A stretch of 14,546 nt of DNA. Source: DIGJ01 sp036658435 (GTDB lineage Bacteria; Bacillota; Clostridia; Lachnospirales; Lachnospiraceae). The position numbers were made by a program, and so were the translations under genes. This document shows, piece by piece, positions 6,177-12,740 of this stretch. The notes under the pieces are model-generated. The model was not told where the DNA came from and ran no database searches. It saw nothing but the letters and a program-made list of their open reading frames with translations. Location of the stretch: NCBI GenBank assembly GCA_036658435.1, contig JAVXEO010000056.1:1-14546 (forward strand), given 5' to 3'. The stretch's first letter is position 1, and the number at the start of each line of letters is the position of its first letter.

Positions 6177-6988
6177 TTATAACCGATTGTCATGTCCACT
6201 CTTCTTTCTCTTCGGATTCAAGTACCCCTCCGGAAGTCATGATTCAAAAAGCCATACAGCTTGGTTTTACTGACTTTTACCTAACTGACCACATGGATTA
6301 TGACTTTCCGGTAACCCCGGACGGTTTGGATTTTCAATTTTCTCCGGAAGAATACTTTGAAACTCTGTTCCGTCTGCAAACTAAATATGCCGATAGAATC
6401 AAAATACGAACCGGTATTGAACTTGGATTAAAGCCAACGGCTTCCGTAAAAAACAAAATCGATACTCTTCTTTCAAAGTATCGATTTGATCTAATCATTG
6501 GCTCTACTCATCTTGTAAATAACAGGGATCCTTATGATACTTCCTTTTGGGAGGGACATTCTATAGAAGAATGTCTTCACCAATATTTTGAACAAATTGT
6601 GAAAAACCTGCAGTCCTTCCATTCTTTTCAAACACTGGGGCATTTGGATTATGCCATACGCTATGCACCGAAAGGGAGCCCTGCATTTTCCTACTTTGAC
6701 TATTCCTCGATTATTGATGAAATTCTTTTTCTCCTCCTAGAGCATAATATCGCCTTGGAGGTCAATACCGCCGGTTATAAGTACGGCAATGAGCAGCCAA
6801 ACCCCAGTTCTCCTATTATAAAGCGTTATTTGTCTCTTGGTGGAAAATATCTGACCATTGGCTCTGACGCCCACTTAGGGGAATATTATGCTTACGGTTT
6901 TAATAAAGTAAGGCATCTGCTTCAAAGCCTTGGCGTTACACAATACACTGTCTTTATACAGGGAAAGCCTGTTTTTTTCCCTCTTTAA
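6173..6988 (+). CDS. Histidinol-phosphatase, PHP family (HisJ/HisK-like)
   Basis: A 271-residue PHP-fold metallophosphatase, most like the HisJ/HisK histidinol-phosphatases that make L-histidinol in histidine synthesis. Metal ligands appear in the usual order: CHVHS (His7, His9), TDH (His40), GIELG (Glu83), STH (His113), GHLDY (His157) and GSDAH (Asp232, His234). The start overlaps the rqcH stop by 4 bases (ATGA). No other his gene is in the window, so the substrate is inferred from family resemblance; other PHP phosphoesterases act on different phosphate esters. The stop codon overlaps the mnmA stop by 4 bases on the opposite strand, and a possible terminator lies within the last codons. Confidence 0.85.
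   Translation: MIITDCHVHSSFSSDSSTPPEVMIQKAIQLGFTDFYLTDHMDYDFPVTPDGLDFQFSPEEYFETLFRLQTKYADRIKIRTGIELGLKPTASVKNKIDTLLSKYRFDLIIGSTHLVNNRDPYDTSFWEGHSIEECLHQYFEQIVKNLQSFHSFQTLGHLDYAIRYAPKGSPAFSYFDYSSIIDEILFLLLEHNIALEVNTAGYKYGNEQPNPSSPIIKRYLSLGGKYLTIGSDAHLGEYYAYGFNKVRHLLQSLGVTQYTVFIQGKPVFFPL
6958..6978 (+). terminator. Possible terminator inside the 3' end of the PHP gene
   Basis: ACAGG (6958-6962) and CCTGT (6968-6972) form a 5-bp stem with a 5-base loop, followed by six further T residues. A competing pair, AGGGAAA with TTTCCCT (9-base loop), covers the same DNA. It lies just before the PHP stop codon, where no intergenic space exists for an ordinary terminator. The stem is short. Confidence 0.45.
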
Positions 6989-8085
6989 AGTGCCCTTGTC
7001 CTGTTTTTTCCAATAATAGTTCCACCACCAACCACGATATCACCATCGTATAAAACCACTGCTTGGCCTGGTGTAATGGCTCTTTGGGGTTCATCAAAGA
7101 TACATTCTAAGGTTTTCTCATCCGCCATTCGCACCGTTGCCGGCGAGCCTTGGTGATTATAACGAATTTTCGCCGTAACCTTTTTGTCACCTTCCAGTTT
7201 TTCAAAGGACATAAAGTTTAAATTTTCTGCATATAATCGGTCATGAAAAACTTCTTCGTTATCTCCAATTACCACTTCATTCTCTTTTGGACGAATCTCA
7301 ACTACAAATACCGGTTTTCCAAGCGCCAGATTCAGTCCCTTTCTCTGACCCACCGTATAATAAGAAATTCCTTTATGTTTTCCAAGAATCTTTCCATCGG
7401 TACTTACAAAATTCCCGGTTTCCATTTTTACCTTACTATTTTCTGAAATAAACTTACCATAATCATGATCCGGAATAAAACAAATTTCCTGGCTATCCGG
7501 TTTATTGGCAACGCGAAGATTGATTTTTTCAGCAATTTTTCGTATTTCATCCTTTGTGTATTCCCCAACCGGCATCAAGGTATGTTCCAGTTGAAACTGT
7601 GTTAAATTGTAAAGTGCATAGGTCTGATCTTTTGCCGCAGTTGCCGATTTTTTTAAGGTATAGCGTCCGTTTTCCAGCTTGACTACCCTTGCATAATGAC
7701 CGGTTGCAATATAATCTGCCCCAATATCAAGGGATCGTTTTAGCAAAGACTCCCATTTTACATAACGGTTACAGGCAATACAGGGGTTGGGAGTTCTTCC
7801 TTGTAAATATTCTGCCATAAAATAATCCATTACCTTCTCTTTAAACTCTTGTTTAAAATTCATCACGTAATAGGGAATCTCCAGGTCTTCCGCAACTCTT
7901 CTTGCATCCTCCACTGCGCTAAGTCCACAGCAGCCGCCATTCTCTTCCTGGGTAAAAGATTCTTCCTCCTGCCAAATCTGCATTGTTACACCCATTACCT
8001 CATATCCTGCTTCTTTTAAAAGATAGGCTCCAACGGAAGAATCCACGCCTCCCGACATTCCAATTACCACTTTTTGTTTATTCAT
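6985..8085 (-). CDS. mnmA: tRNA-specific 2-thiouridylase MnmA
   Basis: Adds sulfur to C2 of wobble uridine-34 in tRNAs for Lys, Glu and Gln, using ATP and sulfur passed on from a cysteine desulfurase. The 366-residue protein has the ATP-pyrophosphatase P-loop GMSGGVDSSV (9-18). The cysteines expected to be catalytic are Cys105 (in NPCIACNRYVKW) and Cys202 (SQEICFIP). TGHYARV and GQRKGLN are further family motifs, and a beta-barrel C-terminal domain ends GGGTIIG. GGAGG precedes the ATG. The gene lies 14 bp after nifU in the iscR-nifS-nifU-mnmA operon, which places sulfur donor and acceptor together. Its last bases overlap the PHP gene tail to tail by 4 bp. Confidence 0.97.
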   Translation of the reverse strand: MNKQKVVIGMSGGVDSSVGAYLLKEAGYEVMGVTMQIWQEEESFTQEENGGCCGLSAVEDARRVAEDLEIPYYVMNFKQEFKEKVMDYFMAEYLQGRTPNPCIACNRYVKWESLLKRSLDIGADYIATGHYARVVKLENGRYTLKKSATAAKDQTYALYNLTQFQLEHTLMPVGEYTKDEIRKIAEKINLRVANKPDSQEICFIPDHDYGKFISENSKVKMETGNFVSTDGKILGKHKGISYYTVGQRKGLNLALGKPVFVVEIRPKENEVVIGDNEEVFHDRLYAENLNFMSFEKLEGDKKVTAKIRYNHQGSPATVRMADEKTLECIFDEPQRAITPGQAVVLYDGDIVVGGGTIIGKNRTRAL

Positions 8086-8099
8086 AAGACCTCCGGCTT

Positions 8100-8537
8100 T
8101 TAGTATTCTTCGGTTATTTCCTCTTCACCAATGTCTGTCTTTGGTTTGTCTAAACCATCAATTACCATTCCATTTTTTTGGGCATAATCCCAAAGTGCTG
8201 CATGTATGGCTTCTTCTGCTAATAAAGAACAATGAACCTTTACCGGTGGAAGGCCATCTAATGCTTCCATAACTGCTTTATTGGTTATTTGAAGGGCTTC
8301 TTTAATGTGCTTTCCTTTCACCAGTTCCGTTGCCATGCTGCTCGTTGCCACAGCCGCACCACAACCAAATGTTTTAAACTTACAGTCCTTAATCATGCCT
8401 TCCGGATCAATATCAAGGTAGATACGCATAATATCACCACATTTTGCATTTCCAACGGTACCAACACCACTTGCGTTTTCAATTTCCCCCACATTTCTTG
8501 GGTTTGTAAAATGTTCCATCACTTTTTCACTGTACAT
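8100..8537 (-). CDS. nifU: Iron-sulfur cluster assembly scaffold, IscU/NifU N-terminal type
   Basis: Scaffold on which sulfur from cysteine desulfurase and iron are joined into an iron-sulfur cluster before transfer to client proteins. The 145-residue product begins MYSEKVMEHFTNPRNVGEIE, the usual start. The three conserved cluster cysteines are Cys33 (AKCGD), Cys59 (FGCGAA) and Cys103 (VHCSLLAEEA), with Asp35 as the likely fourth ligand. It lacks the ferredoxin-like and NFU domains of full-length NifU, as in other clostridial scaffolds, and ends in an acidic tail. AGGAG precedes the ATG at a short distance. It sits 39 bp after nifS and 14 bp before mnmA in one operon. Confidence 0.96.
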   Translation of the reverse strand: MYSEKVMEHFTNPRNVGEIENASGVGTVGNAKCGDIMRIYLDIDPEGMIKDCKFKTFGCGAAVATSSMATELVKGKHIKEALQITNKAVMEALDGLPPVKVHCSLLAEEAIHAALWDYAQKNGMVIDGLDKPKTDIGEEEITEEY

Positions 8538-8576
8538 CTTCTATCTCCTCTGTTCTTTCCTATTTTCATGTATTTT

Positions 8577-9770
8577 TTATTCGGCTTCTATGTGATTTTT
8601 CTTTAAAAAGTCTTCATATAGTGGGGACATCCTTCTTAATTTATCTACAATTTCATGAATACTTTCAACGGTATACTTTATCTCCTCTTCCGTGGTTTCA
8701 TGACTCAGGGTAAGTCTTAAGGAACCATGGGCAATTTCATGAGGCAGTCCAATTGCCAGCAGTACATGAGATGGATCCAAGGAGCCCGATGTGCAGGCAG
8801 ATCCGCTGGAACCGCATATATTTTTCATATCCAGCATAATCAATAAGGATTCTCCTTCAATAAACTGAAAGCTAAAGTTTACATTGTTTGGAAGCCGGCT
8901 GCTTCGACTTCCATTTAACCTTGTATATGGAATTTCTTTTAAAACACGGTCAATCAATAGATCCCGTAAGCGAATCTCTTCCTTCGTTCTCTCTTCCATG
9001 GTGTCCACTGCAATTTCAACCGCCTTACCAAATCCAACAATTCCGGGTACATTTTCGGTTCCTGCACGGCGATGTCTTTCCTGCGCACCCCCATGGAGAA
9101 AAGAACCAAGTTTAAGACCTTTTTTGATATATAAAAATCCAATTCCCTTTGGTCCATTTAATTTATGACCGCTTGCGCTTAACATATCTATGTTGAGTTC
9201 TTTTACATCAATTGGTACCTGTCCATACGCTTGTACGGCATCGGTATGAAATAGAACATCATACTTTTTTGCAATTTTACCAATCTCTTTGACTGGCTGA
9301 ATGGTTCCAATTTCATTGTTGGCAAACATAATGGAAATCAAAATTGTAGTTGGGCGAATGGCTTTCTCCAGTTCTTCCAGTTTGAGAATTCCATTTTCAT
9401 CCACATCAATATAGGTCACTTCAAATCCCTGCTTTTCTAACCATTGGCAAGTATGAAGAATGGCATGATGTTCAAATTTTGAAGTTATGATATGGTTTCC
9501 TTTTTCTTTATAAGCCTCTGCTGTTGCTTTTAATGCCCAGTTATCGGATTCACTTCCGCCTGCTGTAAAATAAATGTCCTGTGCCTCTGCATTTAGAGAA
9601 TTTCCAATAATTTCTCTTGCATCATTGACGGCCTTCTTATTCTGCGATGCAAATTCATAAACACTGGATGGATTTCCATATAATTCTGTAAAGTAAGGAA
9701 GCATGGCTTCTACCACTTCAGGTCTCGTTTTGGTTGTTGCTGCATTATCCAGATAAATCTTCTTATCCAT
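8577..9770 (-). CDS. nifS: Cysteine desulfurase (NifS/IscS family)
   Basis: PLP enzyme that takes sulfur from L-cysteine and passes it as a persulfide to the scaffold and, here, probably to MnmA. The product has 397 residues from the chosen start MDKKIYLDNAATT. The PLP lysine is Lys203 in SASGHKLNGPKG, and the persulfide cysteine is Cys326 in SGSACTSGS. FEHHAIL supplies the PLP-stacking histidine, and GTENVPGI is conserved. The ATG at 9770 is preferred to one 9 bases upstream because AGGAG is then 9 bases away; the upstream ATG would touch the ribosome binding site. It follows iscR by 30 bp and precedes nifU by 39 bp. Whether nifS or iscS is the better name cannot be told from sequence; the operon is of the clostridial Isc kind. 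Confidence 0.96.
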   Translation of the reverse strand: MDKKIYLDNAATTKTRPEVVEAMLPYFTELYGNPSSVYEFASQNKKAVNDAREIIGNSLNAEAQDIYFTAGGSESDNWALKATAEAYKEKGNHIITSKFEHHAILHTCQWLEKQGFEVTYIDVDENGILKLEELEKAIRPTTILISIMFANNEIGTIQPVKEIGKIAKKYDVLFHTDAVQAYGQVPIDVKELNIDMLSASGHKLNGPKGIGFLYIKKGLKLGSFLHGGAQERHRRAGTENVPGIVGFGKAVEIAVDTMEERTKEEIRLRDLLIDRVLKEIPYTRLNGSRSSRLPNNVNFSFQFIEGESLLIMLDMKNICGSSGSACTSGSLDPSHVLLAIGLPHEIAHGSLRLTLSHETTEEEIKYTVESIHEIVDKLRRMSPLYEDFLKKNHIEAE

Positions 9771-9800
9771 AATCTTCATCTCCTATTTTGTAAATGTCTT

Positions 9801-10268
9801 TTAACACATGGTTTCCTTCTTATTTTTTGTTTCCTGCTGCCCTTTGTATCGGGCATTGCTTTCTTCCACCAATTCAGAAAGCATAAGTGTATCCACTGCG
9901 TTATTTATACTATCACTAATACGTTTCCATACATATTTTGTTACACATATATCGGAGGCCATACAAGTAGATTCCCCACCTATAATTTCTGCACAGTCTA
10001 CCGGATCTAAGTTTCCCTCCAAAGCTCGAAGAATTTCTCCTACCGAAATTTCTTCCGGCTTTCTTGACAATACATAACCGCCTTTTGCACCTCTTGTACT
10101 TATTACAATTCCGGCTTTTTTAAGCTTTGCAATTAGTTGTTCTAAATAACTAATGGAAATGCTTTGCCTTTCCGCTATGGTACTAAGTGCAACGGCCTCT
10201 TCTTCGCTATTCAAAGCAATATCTAATACCGCCCGAAGTCCGTATCTTCCTTTTGTAGATAATTTCAA
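9801..10268 (-). CDS. iscR: Rrf2-family regulator, IscR-like
   Basis: A 155-residue Rrf2 transcription factor, expected to repress the isc operon when it carries an iron-sulfur cluster. MKLSTKGRYGLRAVLDIA begins a winged helix-turn-helix DNA-binding domain, with TRGAKGGYVLSR as the wing. Three cysteines, Cys92, Cys102 and Cys108 (spacing C-x9-C-x5-C), match the cluster-binding arrangement of IscR-type proteins. The start codon is TTG at 10268, fixed by the family start and by a strong GGAGGAGG site upstream. It leads the operon iscR-nifS-nifU-mnmA, and its own promoter carries a likely operator, so feedback control is inferred. A cysteine-metabolism regulator such as CymR is less likely given the three cysteines and the context. 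Confidence 0.94.
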   Translation of the reverse strand: MKLSTKGRYGLRAVLDIALNSEEEAVALSTIAERQSISISYLEQLIAKLKKAGIVISTRGAKGGYVLSRKPEEISVGEILRALEGNLDPVDCAEIIGGESTCMASDICVTKYVWKRISDSINNAVDTLMLSELVEESNARYKGQQETKNKKETMC

Positions 10269-10323
10269 ATCCAGCCTCCTCCTTACCGAAATTTAGGTGT
10301 ATTGAATTCCCACCTTTTTAATT

Positions 10324-10340
10324 CCTAGTATTTTAGTTGG
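10324..10340 (-). promoter_or_regulatory. Possible IscR operator
   Basis: On the minus strand CCAACTAAAATACTAGG forms an imperfect palindrome centred on AAAAT, with half-sites CCAACT and ACTAGG. It lies just downstream of the predicted isc promoter start, where a bound repressor would block transcription. No consensus search was possible; the left half is weak. Confidence 0.4.
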
Positions 10341-10354
10341 TCTTTTGCTTTTTT

Positions 10355-10383
10355 ATGTTATCATATCCTTGTTTTCCTGTCAA
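10355..10383 (-). promoter_or_regulatory. Promoter of the iscR-nifS-nifU-mnmA operon
   Basis: On the minus strand a perfect -35 box TTGACA (10383-10378) is 17 bases from TAACAT (10360-10355), which is preceded by TGA, giving an extended -10 element. Transcription would begin near 10348, leaving a leader of about 80 bases before the TTG start. The region from 10384 to 10464 toward the flippase is AT-rich and I could not fix a plus-strand promoter in it. Confidence 0.75.
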
Positions 10384-10464
10384 TATATTTAAAGAAAAAG
10401 TACTTCTTTTTTTTTCATATAGAGAATAAGTATTAAGAAGATTACAATATGGTAAGGAGTTTCT

Positions 10465-11970
10465 ATGAATAAATACGCTCTGTTAAAAGGTACTCTGATT
10501 CTAACTTTTGCAGGTCTGATTACCCGTATCATGGGGTTTTTTTATAAAATTTACTTGTCCAATGTAATGACTCCGGAAAATCTGGGTCTTTATCAGCTTG
10601 TTTTTCCAGTCTATGGACTTATGTTTACATTATATGGAGGTGGAATACAAACTGCAATTTCCCAGCTAATCGCCGGACAAAAATATAATAAAAAAAGTAT
10701 TTTACTTAAAGCAGGCACACTTTCCCTCTCCATTGCCTGCTTCTTATCTTTTTTTCTATTTACAAAGAGTGATTTTGTTGCCGGCCGCATTCTAATGGAA
10801 CCAAAATGTAGCTCCGCTCTTCGTATGCTTTCCTTTTTGTTTCCTTTTTGTGGCATTACCTCCTGTATTCAGGGTTATTACTTTGGAATTAAAAGAACCG
10901 GAATTCCTGCCCTCTCCCAGCTTTTAGAACAGGCAGTACGTATCTTTTCTGTTTTTTTTATTGCCCTCTATTTTGGAAAGGGTGATCTGCATCTTACCAG
11001 TGAACTTGCCGTACTTGGAATCGTTTTGGGTGAAGTGGGTGCCAGCCTTTTTTGTCTTCTTTCTTTTCGAAATAAAATTTTTCCATTGCCGTCTTCCAAA
11101 GAAAGGAGGAAAATACTTTCTCCCTTATTAAAACTTGCGCTCCCTCTTACCGGCACAAAATTAATTGTCAGCCTCCTACATAGTTTAGAAGCCATTTTAA
11201 TTCCTTTTATGTTAAAGGCCTATGGTTTTTCGGATGTGCAGGCACTTGCCACTTATGGAATTTTAACCGGTATGACCATGCCCTTTCTTTTGTTTCCCTC
11301 TGCCATAACCAACGCCTTCGCCGTTTTGATTCTTCCCACCGTTTCCCAGGCACAAGCCCTTGGCTGTTATCATAAAATAAAAAAAACTTCCGAATTATCG
11401 ATTAAATACAGTCTTCTTTTAGGGTTTTATGCAAGCTGCATTTTTTTTATTTTTGGGAAAGAATTTGGTCTTACCTTTTTTCACAATAAAACGGCAGGGG
11501 AATATATGGCCATATTAGCCTGGCTATGTCCCTTCCTCTACTTATCTACTACACTAAACAGTATTTTAAATGGTCTTGGAAAAGCACAGGTAACCTTTGT
11601 AAACACCGTTCTAAGCTTAGGTATGCGTATTTTATTTCTTTGTTTTCTTGTTCCGAAAAGTGGGCTCTACGGTTATCTCCTGGGGCTTCTAATCAGTCAA
11701 ATTGTCCTTACCTTATTTGATTATTTTTCCCTTTATTATTATATTCCTATGGAAATAAGTGCAGTAAACTGGATGGTTAAACCCGCTACTGTTCTTTTAG
11801 CCGGTTCTTTTCTGTTTTCCAAACTTTTCTTATTTTTACAGCAAAAGAGCAGCATACACCAAGGTCTTCTTTTACTGTTTCTCAGTGGTTCCCTTGGAAT
11901 ATGCTATCTCATTTTTTTGTATATATTTCATGTGATTACCTTAAAAGATTTTAAATCAACCCTTTCTTAG
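10465..11970 (+). CDS. spoVB: SpoVB-like oligosaccharide/lipid flippase (MOP superfamily)
   Basis: Multi-pass membrane protein of 501 residues, related to SpoVB/MurJ transporters that flip lipid-linked sugars across the membrane. It opens with KGTLILTFAGLITRIMGFFYKIYLS and ENLGLYQLVFPVYGLMFTLYGGG, typical of SpoVB-type members. About 12-14 hydrophobic segments follow, separated by short basic loops. In Bacillus SpoVB is needed for spore cortex; non-sporulating clostridia also keep paralogues for wall precursors, so spore function is an inference. AAGGAG precedes the ATG. It is divergent from the isc operon and alone on the plus strand; its stop overlaps the serine recombinase stop by 4 bases. 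No σE-type promoter was convincing. Confidence 0.85.
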   Translation: MNKYALLKGTLILTFAGLITRIMGFFYKIYLSNVMTPENLGLYQLVFPVYGLMFTLYGGGIQTAISQLIAGQKYNKKSILLKAGTLSLSIACFLSFFLFTKSDFVAGRILMEPKCSSALRMLSFLFPFCGITSCIQGYYFGIKRTGIPALSQLLEQAVRIFSVFFIALYFGKGDLHLTSELAVLGIVLGEVGASLFCLLSFRNKIFPLPSSKERRKILSPLLKLALPLTGTKLIVSLLHSLEAILIPFMLKAYGFSDVQALATYGILTGMTMPFLLFPSAITNAFAVLILPTVSQAQALGCYHKIKKTSELSIKYSLLLGFYASCIFFIFGKEFGLTFFHNKTAGEYMAILAWLCPFLYLSTTLNSILNGLGKAQVTFVNTVLSLGMRILFLCFLVPKSGLYGYLLGLLISQIVLTLFDYFSLYYYIPMEISAVNWMVKPATVLLAGSFLFSKLFLFLQQKSSIHQGLLLLFLSGSLGICYLIFLYIFHVITLKDFKSTLS

Positions 11971-12623
11971 GCTTTTGGGTTATCCTTTTGATTGGGTATT
12001 TCGTTTTGGGAAGGTTCTGCTATCTGCTCACGATACTTTTTCACTAGCCGGTAGAACTGATTTCTATTTAAACCACTTTTTTCAATGGCTTCCTTAGGGG
12101 TGATTTGCTTTGTTTTCCACAGAATATATAAATCGGGAAATTCACTGGGGATAGGGTCAGAACGTCGTCCAAGGTGCACGCCTCTAAGTTTCGCAGCTGC
12201 AATTCCCTCCGCTTGTCTTTGTCGAATATTAATTCGTTCTGTTTCCGCAACATAGGATAGCAGTTGGAGAACAATATCGGAAATTAAAGTGCCAATTAAG
12301 TCTTTGTTCCTGCGGGTATCCAATATTGGCAAATCAATAATTACAATATCCGCTTTTTTTACCTTGACAATATACTGCCATTCTTCTTGTATGTCTATAT
12401 AGTTTCTTCCAAGGCGATCAATACTTTTTACAACTAAAACATCCCCTGCTTTTAATTTTCCCTTTAATTTCTGATACTGGGGACGGTTAAAATCTTTTCC
12501 TGATTGCTTATCGCAATAAATATTGTTCATGGTAATCCCCCAATGAACCAGTTCTATCCGTTGACGATCTTCATTTTGATCGATGCTTGAAACCCGCATA
12601 TATCCATAATTAATTTTCGACAT
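11967..12623 (-). CDS. Serine recombinase, resolvase/invertase family
   Basis: A 218-residue small serine recombinase that should cut and rejoin DNA at a paired recombination site. It starts YGYMRVSSIDQNEDRQ with the likely nucleophile Ser12. Active-site arginines appear in KSIDRLGRN, and the E-helix stretch AETERINIRQRQAEGIAAAKLRGVHLGR leads to a C-terminal helix-turn-helix (ITPKEAIEKSGLNRNQFYRLVKKY). The catalytic domain appears complete. ATG at 12623 is chosen because GGAGG stands 6 bases upstream; an in-frame GTG at 12641 would enclose it. No transposase, cargo or recognisable res/inversion site adjoins it. Substrate site and role (resolvase or invertase) are unknown. It overlaps spoVB tail to tail by 4 bp, and its promoter overlaps the terminator of the chemotaxis receptor. 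Confidence 0.9.
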   Translation of the reverse strand: MSKINYGYMRVSSIDQNEDRQRIELVHWGITMNNIYCDKQSGKDFNRPQYQKLKGKLKAGDVLVVKSIDRLGRNYIDIQEEWQYIVKVKKADIVIIDLPILDTRRNKDLIGTLISDIVLQLLSYVAETERINIRQRQAEGIAAAKLRGVHLGRRSDPIPSEFPDLYILWKTKQITPKEAIEKSGLNRNQFYRLVKKYREQIAEPSQNEIPNQKDNPKA

Positions 12624-12643
12624 AAAAAACCTCCATTTCACAG

Positions 12644-12670
12644 ATTATAGCAAAAAATAGAAAATGTTAA
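12644..12670 (-). promoter_or_regulatory. Promoter of the serine recombinase gene
   Basis: On the minus strand TGCTATAAT gives a perfect extended -10 element (hexamer 12649-12644). TTAACA (12670-12665) lies 15 bases upstream; this spacing is short but tolerable with an extended -10. The -35 is inside the hairpin at 12660-12712. The leader would be short, about 15 bases, with GGAGG in it. Confidence 0.65.
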
Positions 12671-12712
12671 AAGCCATTCCACTTATTTTGTGGAATGACT
12701 TTTAACATTTTC
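12660..12712 (-). terminator. Long terminator hairpin of the chemotaxis receptor gene
   Basis: Arms of 23 bases (12660-12682 and 12690-12712) pair around a 7-base loop. The only non-Watson-Crick position is 12674 against 12698: it is C-A on the plus strand but U-G, a wobble pair, in minus-strand RNA. The hairpin is followed by TATTTTTTGC on the minus strand. It lies 29 bp past the receptor stop codon, consistent with an intrinsic terminator for that gene. Confidence 0.85.
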
Positions 12713-12740
12713 CAAAATTGCAAATCATACTTTATGTTTT

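Noticed and set aside
8884..9168. Open frames on the strand opposite nifS, lepB, gmk and the chemotaxis receptor
   Set aside because: They lack ribosome binding sites and recognisable motifs and lie wholly within well-supported genes on the other strand.
10424..10448. σE-like sporulation promoter (GAATAAG ... ATTACAAT) before spoVB
   Set aside because: The spacer is only about 10 bases, shorter than σE sites need, and the start would fall on the ribosome binding site.
11951..11986. AACCC/GGGTT hairpin around the spoVB and recombinase stop codons as a terminator
   Set aside because: Only five base pairs, a 14-base loop and no T tract on either strand.
11967..12712. Serine recombinase plus 23-bp inverted repeat as an insertion sequence or invertible switch
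   Set aside because: The repeat arms are 7 bases apart, so they cannot flank an invertible segment. There is no second repeat at the other end of the gene and no target duplication was seen.
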